Of a stretch of DNA of 64,000 bases, positions 26,425-34,456 are shown in pieces; positions within the stretch are counted from its first letter, which is position 1; every line of letters begins with the position of its first letter. The notes beneath the pieces were generated by a model. That model was not told the DNA's origin. It saw nothing but the letters and a program-made list of their open reading frames with translations, and did not search any database. The position numbers and the translations under genes were made by a program. Source of the stretch: JABWAJ01 sp038323375 (lineage in GTDB: Bacteria; Bacteroidota; Bacteroidia; Chitinophagales; Saprospiraceae); contig JBBQGV010000012.1 in NCBI GenBank assembly GCA_038323375.1, forward strand, positions 24,661 through 88,660. The letters run 5' to 3'.

Positions 26425-26432
26425 TATTTTTG
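26425..26432 (+). promoter_or_regulatory. Probable -7 promoter element of the alanine dehydrogenase gene
   Basis: TATTTTTG matches TAnnTTTG and lies 42 bases before the start codon. A TTTG at 26410 is too close to be the usual -33 element. Confidence 0.45.
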
Positions 26433-26474
26433 CGCGGCGAAAACATTTCCTAAACGAATAAAACGACTCAAGAC

Positions 26475-27587
26475 ATGATTATTGGAGTTCCAAAAGAGAT
26501 TAAAAACAACGAAAACCGCGTTGCCCTGACGCCCGCAGGGGCGCTGGAACTGAGTAAGCGCGGACATGCGGTGTACGTGCAGGCGACAGCAGGCGTAAGC
26601 AGCGGTTTTTCGGATGACGAATATGTCAGTGCTGGCGCAAAAATTCTCCCCGAGATAGAAGATGTTTACGGCATTGCCGAAATGATCATCAAAGTGAAAG
26701 AACCCATTGAGCAGGAGTACCCGCTCATCCAGCCGGATCAATTGCTGTTCACGTATTTTCACTTTGCTTCTTACGAACCACTGACCCGCGCCATGATTGC
26801 GAGCGACGCAATTTGTCTCGCTTACGAAACGGTCGAATTGCCGGATCGCTCTTTGCCGTTGCTGGTGCCAATGTCTGAAGTAGCGGGTCGCATGGCCGTC
26901 CAGGAAGGCGCTAAATATTTGGAAAAACCGGCAAAAGGCCGTGGTGTATTGCTCGGCGGCGTACCGGGTGTACCTCCGGGTCGCGTATTGGTGCTTGGTG
27001 GCGGCATCGTGGGTATGCAAGCGGCTAAAATGGCAGCTGGTTTGGGTGCCCAGGTGACCATCCTCGATGTGAGCCTGCCGCGTTTGCGGTACTTGGCCGA
27101 CGTTATGCCGGCCAATGTGAGAACCATCTATTCCAACGAATACAACATCCGCCAATTGGTGCGCGACCACGACCTGATCGTTGGCGCCATCCTGATTCCG
27201 GGCGCCAAAGCGCCAAAACTTATCACGCGCGACATGCTCAAAACCATGCAACCAGGCACGGTCTTAGTTGATGTTGCCGTGGATCAGGGCGGCTGCTTCG
27301 AAACGACCAGACCAACTACACACGAGGATCCAACCTATATCATTGACGATGTGGTGCACTACTGTGTGGCCAATATGCCGGGCGCAGTGCCCTATACTTC
27401 CACCATTGCCCTGACGAATGCCACTTTGCCTTATGCCATCCAATTGGCAGAAAAAGGCTGGAAAAAGGCTTGCGCCGACAACCAGGCTCTTCAGCTTGGA
27501 TTGAATGTGGTGAATGGGAAAGTGGTGTATAAAGGCGTCTCCGATGCATTCGGTTTGCCCTACCATGAGGTGACCGACGTCCTGTAG
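26475..27587 (+). CDS. ald: Alanine dehydrogenase
   Basis: NAD-dependent oxidative deamination of L-alanine to pyruvate and ammonium, and the reverse. The 370-residue length and the family signatures are complete: MIIGVPKEIKNNENRVALTP at the N-terminus, substrate-binding Lys75 (IIKVKEP), catalytic His96 (FTYFHFAS), the NAD-binding glycine motif VLVLGGGIVGMQAAKMA, and catalytic Asp270 (VLVDVAVDQGGC). With pyc and pckG elsewhere in the window it fits amino-acid-driven gluconeogenesis via pyruvate. It has its own promoter-like element and is followed by two hairpins. Confidence 0.97.
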   Translation: MIIGVPKEIKNNENRVALTPAGALELSKRGHAVYVQATAGVSSGFSDDEYVSAGAKILPEIEDVYGIAEMIIKVKEPIEQEYPLIQPDQLLFTYFHFASYEPLTRAMIASDAICLAYETVELPDRSLPLLVPMSEVAGRMAVQEGAKYLEKPAKGRGVLLGGVPGVPPGRVLVLGGGIVGMQAAKMAAGLGAQVTILDVSLPRLRYLADVMPANVRTIYSNEYNIRQLVRDHDLIVGAILIPGAKAPKLITRDMLKTMQPGTVLVDVAVDQGGCFETTRPTTHEDPTYIIDDVVHYCVANMPGAVPYTSTIALTNATLPYAIQLAEKGWKKACADNQALQLGLNVVNGKVVYKGVSDAFGLPYHEVTDVL

Positions 27588-27628
27588 CCGTCGGTCGTGA
27601 CCGACGGTATTACGTAAAGCAAAAAAAT

Positions 27629-27658
27629 AGCGGGCAGGAATGTATGTTCCTGCCCGCT
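27629..27658. terminator. Hairpin downstream of ald, possible terminator
   Basis: AGCGGGCAGGAA pairs perfectly with TTCCTGCCCGCT around a TGTATG loop. On the + strand it is not followed by a T-run, but on the - strand it is followed by TATTTTTTTG, so it would terminate transcripts coming from the right more efficiently. Confidence 0.5.
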
Positions 27659-27674
27659 TGGTTGTTCATGGTTA

Positions 27675-27743
27675 TCAAACAACAGCCCGCACCACTTCGC
27701 AGATTTCCTGCGGAAATGACAAGCCGACAGTGAGCCGTATCCC
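27675..27743 (-). pseudogene. Short remnant, C-terminus of a Cys/Met-metabolism PLP enzyme (tentative)
   Basis: The - strand reads GIRLTVGLSFPQEICEVVRA and two more Val codons before TGA. The pattern IRL(S/T)VGLE.P.EI...L..A is the usual end of cystathionine gamma-synthase/lyase proteins. An in-frame stop lies just upstream. At 22 codons the match could be chance. Confidence 0.25.
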
Positions 27744-27776
27744 TCAACGGCACAACACGCATTCCAAAATCAAGGT

Positions 27777-27832
27777 CGCCAACCCGTTGTGATCGTTATG
27801 CCGTTGTGTGAAATCAAAAATTTGCTGTGCAG
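27777..27832 (+). repeat. Direct repeat, copy 1
   Basis: CGCCAACCCGTTGTGATCGTT followed by ATGCCGTTGTGTGAAA. Nearly identical to 28493-28549 (only two or three mismatches in the first 37 bases, then similar A-rich sequence and GC-GTGC). A partial inverted copy (CAACGGCACAACAC) lies at 27745-27758. Confidence 0.75.
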
Positions 27833-28062
27833 ATGCCATGGAGTTGACAGCCGCCTTAGCGCCCTTTGCGAAACCTTTGCGTACTTAGCGGGAAAAGGAA
27901 TCCCGCAAAGCGCGCGAAGGACACGCAAAGTCCGCAAAGCGAGACGCCGCCTTATCTTTCAACAGATCCAGAGATCATCCTCAAAAATCAGAAAGAGCAA
28001 TGTTATGTGGATATAGGAGCATTTGGAAATCCCACTAAAACCCCGTATTTTCACAGCAATCA

Positions 28063-28485
28063 ATGAACCAAAATTATGCACCCATGAAAATTGTCCTGGA
28101 ATTACCGGAAGCTTTAGAGCGCCAACTCCGTGAAGAAGCTGCCCGACACGGCTTGAGCTTAAATCATTATATCGTTGATCGTTTGACAGACAAAAGCGCC
28201 GACCAAAAAAATGTTCCTTTGACAGAAGACGCATTGCTTCAAAAAATAAACCTTGGAATTGAAGAAGAGGAATGGAACCGGTTTCATGCCTTAGTGGCGC
28301 TTCGCAAATCTGCCCGGATCAACGAAGCAGCGCAACAAGAATTAACTGCCGTTACCGAAAAAATTGAAGCTGCTCATGCGGAGCGGTTACCTTATTTAGT
28401 AGAACTTGCCTTTATGCGGAATGTTACTTTGTCCCAACTGATGAAGGATTTGGGGTTGAATGCGCCATTGCATATTGATGACTAA
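28063..28485 (+). CDS. Ribbon-helix-helix-type small protein, antitoxin-like
   Basis: 140 residues (133 if the second ATG at 28084 is used, which places Met directly before the strand). The N-terminus MKIVLELPEALERQLREEAARHG, followed by LSLNHYIVDRLTD, is the strand-helix-helix pattern of Arc/CopG DNA-binding proteins. The C-terminal half (EEEEWNRFHALVALRKSARI, AERLPYLVELAFMRNVTLSQLMKDLG) is helical and matches a family common in cyanobacteria and Bacteroidota. No toxin gene is adjacent. The gene is flanked by the two copies of a ~56-bp direct repeat, which suggests it moved or was duplicated as a unit. Confidence 0.65.
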   Translation: MNQNYAPMKIVLELPEALERQLREEAARHGLSLNHYIVDRLTDKSADQKNVPLTEDALLQKINLGIEEEEWNRFHALVALRKSARINEAAQQELTAVTEKIEAAHAERLPYLVELAFMRNVTLSQLMKDLGLNAPLHIDD

Positions 28486-28492
28486 GTAAGAA

Positions 28493-28549
28493 CGCCAACT
28501 CGTTGTGATCGTTGTGCCGTTGTGTGAAACCCCAAAAAACGCCGTGCGA
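28493..28549 (+). repeat. Direct repeat, copy 2
   Basis: CGCCAACTCGTTGTGATCGTT followed by GTGCCGTTGTGTGAAA, matching copy 1 at 27777. It begins 8 bases after the stop of the RHH-type gene. Confidence 0.75.
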
Positions 28550-28614
28550 AAAAAAAACGTTATACACTTCCATTTTACACATACAGGTACGACCTTTCTG
28601 CAAAACCCATACTC

Positions 28615-29253
28615 ATGTCCGATTTTTACCTCAAACTCCGCTACCGCGGCCGCCTGCGAAATCCGGAAAACGTGGAATTGCTCGCAAATGAAGTAGAAGA
28701 CATTTGCCGCTCCCGCAACTGGAAATACCACCGTTGGGAGGAAGACTGGTCGAAACCTGCTTCGGTGAAAGTCCACTTTGACGCGGGTGTGCTCGCTACC
28801 GAAGGCCATGCTCCTCTGCGGGGCATCACCTTTAACCCGCACCCGGAATGCGAAACCGTCTGGCTCACTTTCACACCGGATGGCCTTTTGCAAACACTTT
28901 TCACCCTGAACGACCCTACCTGGACCGCCGATGACGCGACCTACCCGTGGTCGCGGGTAAAAACGGGGTTTGATGGCGCTGTTACCCACCGCGCCATCTG
29001 CCAGTTATTTTTTTACTTAGAGGGAAAGTATTTTGTTGATTTCGATTGTCTGGACGAGTCGGGTTATTGGAAACACCGCGATGATAAACGGCTGGAAGCT
29101 TTTATGGCCTCCACGATAGAGGGCCATAACCGATTGCAATCGGAACTGGAAGCGCTGGAGGCAGATGAGTCGCTCGATCCTTCGGTGAAGCATAAAATCT
29201 TTTATGATTTGATGCGGGAATATGGGGAACGCTACAAACCTGATCGGGGATAG
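28615..29253 (+). CDS. Conserved hypothetical protein
   Basis: 212 residues, no signal peptide, acidic and aromatic-rich. It starts MSDFYLKLRYRGRLRNPENV and contains DICRSRNWKYHRWEEDWSKP, GITFNPHPECETVWLTFTPDG and AICQLFFYLEGKYFVDFDCLDESGYW, ending in a helical tail. I recognise the general pattern (a Trp-rich alpha/beta protein seen in several Bacteroidota and sometimes in type VI or contact-dependent gene neighbourhoods) but no function. It is likely cytoplasmic. A palindromic repeat follows immediately. Confidence 0.65.
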   Translation: MSDFYLKLRYRGRLRNPENVELLANEVEDICRSRNWKYHRWEEDWSKPASVKVHFDAGVLATEGHAPLRGITFNPHPECETVWLTFTPDGLLQTLFTLNDPTWTADDATYPWSRVKTGFDGAVTHRAICQLFFYLEGKYFVDFDCLDESGYWKHRDDKRLEAFMASTIEGHNRLQSELEALEADESLDPSVKHKIFYDLMREYGERYKPDRG

Positions 29254-29333
29254 GCGGGCTAAAGCCCGCGAAACAAAGTGCTGACTAAGCGTAGAGCGTG
29301 CGCTGCTTCGTTTCGCGGGGGGCTTTAGTCCGC
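29253..29333. repeat. REP-like palindrome
   Basis: GGCGGGCTAAAGCCCGCGAAAC (29253-29274) is answered by GTTTCGCGGGGGGCTTTAGTCCGC (29310-29333); the central ~35 bases may be a loop. It overlaps the stop codon of the preceding gene and could end its transcript. A small CCCG..CGGG hairpin follows near 29363-29379. Confidence 0.75.
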
Positions 29334-29407
29334 TTCCTGTAGCTTCCTGCTTATCCTACGGCTATCCCGTTGCGCGGGACAAGTTGTGCTAAACAGTTGC
29401 CTTTTTT

Positions 29408-29875
29408 CTAATCATACGCATACAAACTCGCTGCAACGTCTACTGCCTGGTTCTCATAACCATCCGCATAAACAATGACGACGAGCAGGTTGGTACTGCT
29501 TCTGGCATCCAGCACGGCTATGACCACAGCGTTGACGCCGTCCTTTCTGCCTTTGACGTAATAGCCGGTGAAATCATCCACTTCAAGGGCTTCTGCTTCC
29601 TCGATCACGTCATATTCTAAGCCTTTTGCCATTTCCACAACGGCTTCTGCGAGGTCGTCGTCCTTGACGGCTTCGTCCTGTATCGGTACAATGCTCAAAA
29701 ACAGGTTGTCGTTGCTGGCAGTAAATTCTTCTGCATTATTGGTTTCCGCGACGAAGTTACTCGGCACCTTAAACCCAACTCCGTGGGTATCCCACTGCAT
29801 ATCCGTCATTTGGGCTGATAAATTCGTCGCAGCGAAACCCAGGATCGCTACTGTTGTCAAAAAAAGAAGTCTCAT
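29408..29875 (-). CDS. Small secreted protein of unknown function
   Basis: 155 residues with a clear signal peptide (MRLLFLTTVAILGFAATNLSAQ). The mature part (GVGFKVPSNFVAETNNAEEF, LFLSIVPIQDEAVKDDDLAE, DFTGYYVKGRKDGVNAVVIAVLD) has the shape of a small alpha/beta lipocalin/Mog1-like domain that reads a whole-protein property such as DUF1795-type proteins do, but I cannot assign it. It is monocistronic, convergent with the upstream + strand genes. Confidence 0.7.
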   Translation of the reverse strand: MRLLFLTTVAILGFAATNLSAQMTDMQWDTHGVGFKVPSNFVAETNNAEEFTASNDNLFLSIVPIQDEAVKDDDLAEAVVEMAKGLEYDVIEEAEALEVDDFTGYYVKGRKDGVNAVVIAVLDARSSTNLLVVIVYADGYENQAVDVAASLYAYD

Positions 29876-30192
29876 AGAAATGAAATTTAGGTTATTGTGA
29901 ATAAGATGTTCCTGATTATTTAGTGTCCGTCCATTTGGTTCCCTGTCTCGGCTTTAGCGCTCGGGCGCAAGGTGTGCGAAGACCCTAAAAACGGGAGTCC
30001 CGCTCGGCAGGATGACCGTTTTTGGGGTCAAGCATAACGCAGCTATTGAGCGCTAAAGAACAGACACTGGACTAAATGGACAGACACTATTTAGAGCAGA
30101 TATAATGAAAAGCAGGTTGCTGTTTTTTGAGCATGAAAGGTAGTGTTATTTTTTAGAATCGTTTATCTTCACGCTACCAAACTTAATTAAAT
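29876..30192. other. Intergenic region holding a 175-bp palindromic element
   Basis: More than half of these 317 bases is the palindromic element at 29919-30093. The rest, 30094-30192, is the probable promoter and leader of pckG; a TATCTTCA near 30163 is a weak match to the -7 consensus. Confidence 0.5.
29919..30093. mobile_element. MITE-like 175-bp imperfect palindrome
   Basis: The outer arms TTTAGTGTCCGTCCATTTGG and CTAAATGGACAGACACTAAA-type sequence are inverted repeats (about 20 of 23 positions). Inside them TGTCTCGGCTTTAGCGCTC pairs with GAGCGCTAAAGAACAGACA, and GACCCTAAAAACGG pairs with CCGTTTTTGGGGTC. The element has no coding capacity. Related sequence occurs at 56206-56312. Confidence 0.65.
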
Positions 30193-32055
30193 ATGTTTAA
30201 CCAAAGCGAATTTTTGACGGAAGTACCGGGGAACAGCCACCAGAAACTTAAAGCGTGGGTGGATAACATTGCCCGGTTTTGCGAACCTGACCTCGTTCAT
30301 TGGTGTGACGGCTCGGAAGAAGAGTACAATCGCACGACACAATTGTTGGTGGACAAAGGCACATTCATCCGGTTGGATCCGGCAAAGCGCCCGAACAGCT
30401 TCGCCTGTTTCTCTGATCCCAGCGATGTGGCGCGGGTAGAAGACCGCACCTTCATTTGCAGCCGCACCCGCACCGACGCGGGCCCCAGCAACAACTGGGT
30501 GGAGCCGCGCGAAATGAAAAACACGCTGGAAGGCCTGTTGAAAGGCTGTATGCACGGCCGTACGATGTACGTGATTCCTTTCTGTATGGGACCGCTGGGT
30601 TCGCCGTTGTCCAAGATCGGCGTACAGATCACCGATTCGGAATATGTAGTCGCGAACATGAAAATCATGACGCGCATGGGCAGCAAGGTGCTTGACATGC
30701 TGGGAGACGACGGCGAATTTGTAAAATGCCTGCACACCGTAGGCGCGCCGCTCGAATCCGGCCAGGTTGACGCCAAATGGCCCTGCAATCCGACCACTAA
30801 ATACATCGTACATTTTCCGGAAGAACGCTACATCGTTTCCTATGGCAGCGGTTACGGAGGCAACGCCCTATTGGGGAAAAAATGTTTTGCGCTGCGCATC
30901 GCTACATCCATCGCGAAAGAAGAAGGCTGGTTGGCCGAACACATGCTGATTCTGGGCGTGGAATCACCGGAAGGGGAAAAGACCTACGTTGCAGCTGCTT
31001 TCCCAAGCGCTTGCGGCAAAACGAATTTCGCCATGCTCATTCCCCCGGATAGTATGTCGGGCTGGAAAGTGACCACGGTTGGCGACGACATCGCCTGGAT
31101 TCATCCCGGCGAAAAAGGCGGCTTGTATGCCATCAACCCGGAAGCCGGATTCTTCGGCGTGGCACCGGGCACCAATACCAAAACTAACCCGAACGCCATG
31201 GTGAGCTGTAGCAGCAATTCTATTTTTACCAACGTTGCCCTTACTGCTGATGGCGATGTCTGGTGGGAAGGAATGACCAAAGAAGTGCCGGCGGGCCTGA
31301 CCAACTGGCAGGGCCAACCCCACGATCCGGCCAGCGGCAAACCAGCGGCGCATGCCAACTCCCGGTTTACAGCCCCGGCATCGCAATGCCCCTGCATTGA
31401 TTCGGATTGGGAAAACCCGAAAGGCGTGCCCATCAGCGCGTTCATTTTTGGCGGGCGCCGCAGCACAGCAGTGCCTTTGGTTTATCAATCGTTTAACTGG
31501 AGTTTTGGCGTGTATTTAGCCGCCACGATGGGGTCGGAAACCACCGCCGCCGCTTTTGGCGAAATCGGAAAAGTGCGCCGCGATCCTTATGCGATGCTGC
31601 CTTTCTTAGGCTATCACATGGGCGACTATTTCAACCACTGGCTGCAGTTTGGCCGCAACCTGCCGAATGCCCCGCGAATTTTTGGAGTGAACTGGTTCCG
31701 AAAAGACGATAAAGGCAATTTCCTGTGGCCAGGCTTCGGCGAAAATATGCGGGTGCTGAAATGGATCGTCTCGCGCGTAAGAGGCAAAGGCAGCGCCGTG
31801 GAAAGCCCCATCGGCTGGATGCCACGCTACCGCGATATGGACTGGTCTGGCCTGGAAGATTTTTCAAGGGAAGACTTCGGTCAAATCATGGCTGTTGATC
31901 GCGAAGCCTGGAAAAAAGAACTGCTGGCGCACGAAGAATTGTTCGCCCAGCTCTACGATAAGCTTCCGAAGGAATTCTACTTCATGCGGGAGTTGCTCCT
32001 GTCCTCGCTTTGGCGCTCGCCGGAGCAGTGGGGGCTGGCACCGGAGCAGGCGTGA
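30193..32055 (+). CDS. pckG: Phosphoenolpyruvate carboxykinase (GTP)
   Basis: Converts oxaloacetate and GTP to phosphoenolpyruvate, GDP and CO2, the entry step of gluconeogenesis. At 620 residues it has the length of the GTP-type enzyme. The kinase-1a loop with the hyper-reactive cysteine is FPSACGKTNFAMLIPP (Cys274); the kinase-2 region VGDDIAWIHPG, the FGVAPGTN segment and the FIFGGRRSTAVPLVYQ block follow in order, and RTYVIPFCMGPLGS is the usual N-terminal signature. With pyc in the same window (oxaloacetate from pyruvate) it completes the pyruvate-to-PEP bypass. A bidirectional terminator follows. Confidence 0.98.
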   Translation: MFNQSEFLTEVPGNSHQKLKAWVDNIARFCEPDLVHWCDGSEEEYNRTTQLLVDKGTFIRLDPAKRPNSFACFSDPSDVARVEDRTFICSRTRTDAGPSNNWVEPREMKNTLEGLLKGCMHGRTMYVIPFCMGPLGSPLSKIGVQITDSEYVVANMKIMTRMGSKVLDMLGDDGEFVKCLHTVGAPLESGQVDAKWPCNPTTKYIVHFPEERYIVSYGSGYGGNALLGKKCFALRIATSIAKEEGWLAEHMLILGVESPEGEKTYVAAAFPSACGKTNFAMLIPPDSMSGWKVTTVGDDIAWIHPGEKGGLYAINPEAGFFGVAPGTNTKTNPNAMVSCSSNSIFTNVALTADGDVWWEGMTKEVPAGLTNWQGQPHDPASGKPAAHANSRFTAPASQCPCIDSDWENPKGVPISAFIFGGRRSTAVPLVYQSFNWSFGVYLAATMGSETTAAAFGEIGKVRRDPYAMLPFLGYHMGDYFNHWLQFGRNLPNAPRIFGVNWFRKDDKGNFLWPGFGENMRVLKWIVSRVRGKGSAVESPIGWMPRYRDMDWSGLEDFSREDFGQIMAVDREAWKKELLAHEELFAQLYDKLPKEFYFMRELLLSSLWRSPEQWGLAPEQA

Positions 32056-32071
32056 GGTTTTAAATAGATTT

Positions 32072-32107
32072 AAAAAAAGGCTGCCGGGATTCTGGCGGCC
32101 TTTTTTA
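32072..32107. terminator. Bidirectional Rho-independent terminator
   Basis: AAAAAAAGGC.GCC pairs with GGC.GCCTTTTTT around GGGATTCT. The A-run and T-run on either side let it serve both pckG (+) and the convergent TPR gene (-). Confidence 0.85.
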
Positions 32108-32108
32108 T

Positions 32109-33032
32109 TCACTTCACCTTCCCCTCCAGCGCTTTAAAAATATCTTCTTCGCTTTTACCTAAATTTTTGAGCAAAAACTGTGCATCGTCGGCGAAATCGT
32201 CGTTCGGATATTTCTTTAAAAAGGCTTCGTACAGAACCTTTGCCTCCTCATAGCGTTTAAGGTCATTGTCTAAAGTAAAGGCATGCATAAAAAGAGCTTC
32301 CGAGGCGCGTTCATCATCCGGAAAGGAGGTGTAAGTCTGTTCGTAGTATTCCAGCGCTTTGTCCTGAGCGCCTGCTGCGCGGGAAACATCGCCCGCTTTG
32401 TAGAGCATTTTGGCCGCGTCGGGCGCCTTTGGCAAAAGTAGGGCGCTGAGTTCGCAGGTTTGAATATAATCGTTCGCGATCCGGGCATCTAATTGTCCTG
32501 TTTTAGGGTTGATGATGCGCACGGCCATGCTGTCTATGCGCTCTGGCAAGGGAGGGACATTTTCCGGCAGGTAAGATTTGGCTTCTGCGATTTGATCTGC
32601 CCCGGGAAAAGCCTCCGGAAACAATTGATAAATGGAGAATGCTGTGGCCGGACTACCCAGTTCTTTTTTGTAAAGCGCGGCCAGTAAAAAGGCCGCTTTA
32701 GGTGCTTGCGGTGTATTGCGGTATTGCTTTAAGACGTATTTTAGGCGTGCCTGGGCAAGCGCAGCCCGATTGGTAAGTGCCAGTGCTTGCGCAGCCCGCA
32801 AGGTGCCATCAGCCTGCCGGGCCGGGTCATCGGGCATAAGCGCCGTCCATTCCTGAACCACTGCGACCAACGAGTCTGCCAAAGCAGGATCGGGGTTTTG
32901 TGCCAGGGCTTTTTCTAATTGTTCAAGCCGGCCAACTAACTGGTCTGCTTCTGTGCCACTACAACCGGGCAGGGTGCTCAAGCAAGTGGCAAAAGTAAAA
33001 AGGGCAGGAAAAAAAAGAGTATGCTTCATCAT
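32109..33032 (-). CDS. TPR-repeat lipoprotein
   Basis: About 307 residues from the ATG at 33032 (MMKHTLFFPALFTF). A lipobox STLPGC follows the hydrophobic stretch, so the protein should be a lipoprotein. The rest is helical with TPR-type pairs: LRAAQALALTNRAALAQARLK, DKALEYYEQTYTSFPDDERA and YEEAKVLYEAFLKKYPNDDFADDAQF. Such YfiO/BamD-like TPR lipoproteins act as assembly platforms, but no barrel-assembly partner is here. A longer start at 33053 would overlap the promoter element at 33051-33058 and is unlikely. Confidence 0.8.
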   Translation of the reverse strand: MMKHTLFFPALFTFATCLSTLPGCSGTEADQLVGRLEQLEKALAQNPDPALADSLVAVVQEWTALMPDDPARQADGTLRAAQALALTNRAALAQARLKYVLKQYRNTPQAPKAAFLLAALYKKELGSPATAFSIYQLFPEAFPGADQIAEAKSYLPENVPPLPERIDSMAVRIINPKTGQLDARIANDYIQTCELSALLLPKAPDAAKMLYKAGDVSRAAGAQDKALEYYEQTYTSFPDDERASEALFMHAFTLDNDLKRYEEAKVLYEAFLKKYPNDDFADDAQFLLKNLGKSEEDIFKALEGKVK

Positions 33033-33050
33033 TTTGTACATTTTATCGCC

Positions 33051-33058
33051 CAAAAGTA
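33051..33058 (-). promoter_or_regulatory. Probable -7 element (TACTTTTG) of the TPR lipoprotein gene
   Basis: Read on the - strand the sequence is TACTTTTG, matching TAnnTTTG, about 19 bases before the chosen ATG. The divergent photolyase gene starts 37 bases away on the other side. Confidence 0.5.
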
Positions 33059-33094
33059 AATAGAAATAAATTTCACAGGCTACAATTGCTGAAA

Positions 33095-34456
33095 ATGAAT
33101 CAAGTCAACATCTTTTGGTTTCGCCGCGATTTGCGCCTGCACGACAATGCCGGGCTTTACCATGCGCTGAAAGCAGGTCATCCGGTATTGCCAATTTTTA
33201 TTTTTGATACCAATATCCTCGATGAACTGGAGGATCGCAAGGATGCGCGGGTCGAATTTTTGCAGAAAACGCTTATGGAATTGTGTGGGGAGTTGAAAAG
33301 CTTAGGCAGTGGCATCCTGATTCGGCACGGCGTGCCGCTTGACGTTTGGGGGGAGTTATTGTGTGAATTTGAGATCAAGGCGGTCTACACCAACCGAGAT
33401 TACGAACCTTATGCGACCAGCCGCGATGAAGCAGTTCAGCAATTGTTGCAATCCCGGGATATTCCGCTCCATACCTATAAAGACCAGGTAATTTTTGAAA
33501 AAGGAGAGGTCGTAAAAGACGATGGACTGCCTTACACCGTTTTTACGCCGTACAGCCGTAAATGGCGAATGACCCTGCAAAGCCGCATGGATCAACTGAC
33601 CACAGAAAGCGGGGAAACAACCGTCGGCTCTTTTTATTTAAAGCCTTATCCGAATAAAGATTACTTCAGCAACTTTTTTCAAATGCCCCCCTGTCCTGTC
33701 CCTTCCCTGCAAGACTTGGGGTTTGAACCTTCCGGCATTGAAATCCCTTCCAAAGCGGTGAGTCGGTCATTGATTAAAAACTACGATAAAACCAGAAATT
33801 TTCCAGGAATTTCGGGAACGTCCAGGTTGGGCATTCATTTCCGCTTCGGCACCATCAGCATTCGTGAAAAGGCGCGACGTGCTGCTGAACTCAATGAAAC
33901 CTACCTTAACGAATTGATCTGGCGCGACTTTTACAGCATGATTCTCTGGCATTTTCCGCAGGTGGTCACCCGAGCCTTCAAACCCGCTTACGACCAGATT
34001 GAATGGCGGTACGACGAAGCCGATTTTCAGCAATGGTGCGCCGGAAAAACCGGTTATCCGCTGGTGGACGCGGGCATGCGTGAACTGAATGCAACCGGCT
34101 TCATGCACAACCGGGTACGAATGGTTGTTGCGAGTTTTTTTACCAAACACCTGCTCCTCGACTGGCGTTGGGGGGAAGCTTATTTTGCGAAAAAATTATT
34201 GGATTTCGACTTGGCCAGCAACAACGGCGGGTGGCAGTGGGCAGCCGGATGCGGAACGGATGCGGCGCCGTATTTCAGGGTGTTCAACCCGGTGGCACAA
34301 CAGGAAAAATTTGATCAAGCGTTGAACTACATCAAACTATGGGTGCCGGAATATGGGACGCCAGATTACCCTGAACCGATGGTGGAGCACAAAATGGCGC
34401 GCGAGCGGTGTTTGAAGGTATATAAAGAAGGGCTGGATCGCTCCGCGAAGGGTTAG
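33095..34456 (+). CDS. phrB: Deoxyribodipyrimidine photolyase / cryptochrome family protein
   Basis: 453 residues. The N-terminal alpha/beta antenna-binding domain starts VNIFWFRRDLRLHDNAGL; the C-terminal FAD-binding domain shows TSRLGIHFRFGTISIRE, NELIWRDFYSMILWHFPQV, YPLVDAGMRELNATGFMHNR and the conserved FDLASNNGGWQWAAGCGTDA with PYFRVFNP. These are class I CPD photolyase motifs, and the Trp-rich segments for electron transfer to FAD are intact. It repairs UV-induced pyrimidine dimers using blue light. The true start is ATG 33095; an upstream TTG at 33086 is in frame. Its stop codon overlaps the end of an Rpn-nuclease remnant on the opposite strand. Confidence 0.93.
   Translation: MNQVNIFWFRRDLRLHDNAGLYHALKAGHPVLPIFIFDTNILDELEDRKDARVEFLQKTLMELCGELKSLGSGILIRHGVPLDVWGELLCEFEIKAVYTNRDYEPYATSRDEAVQQLLQSRDIPLHTYKDQVIFEKGEVVKDDGLPYTVFTPYSRKWRMTLQSRMDQLTTESGETTVGSFYLKPYPNKDYFSNFFQMPPCPVPSLQDLGFEPSGIEIPSKAVSRSLIKNYDKTRNFPGISGTSRLGIHFRFGTISIREKARRAAELNETYLNELIWRDFYSMILWHFPQVVTRAFKPAYDQIEWRYDEADFQQWCAGKTGYPLVDAGMRELNATGFMHNRVRMVVASFFTKHLLLDWRWGEAYFAKKLLDFDLASNNGGWQWAAGCGTDAAPYFRVFNPVAQQEKFDQALNYIKLWVPEYGTPDYPEPMVEHKMARERCLKVYKEGLDRSAKG

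Larger units (their letters stand above)
27588..28062. other. Repeat-rich intergenic region with a possible gene remnant
   Basis: Contents in order: a CCGTCGGTC/GACCGACGG hairpin right after the ald stop (27588-27607), a 12-bp perfect hairpin (27629-27658), a 22-codon - strand fragment (27675-27743) resembling the end of a cystathionine-synthase-type PLP enzyme, the first copy of a direct repeat (27777-27832), and a stretch of CTTAGCG/CTTTGCG-type short repeats with a GCGGGA..TCCCGC hairpin (about 27840-27945). A TATTTTCA sequence near 28047 may be the promoter of the next gene. Confidence 0.5.
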
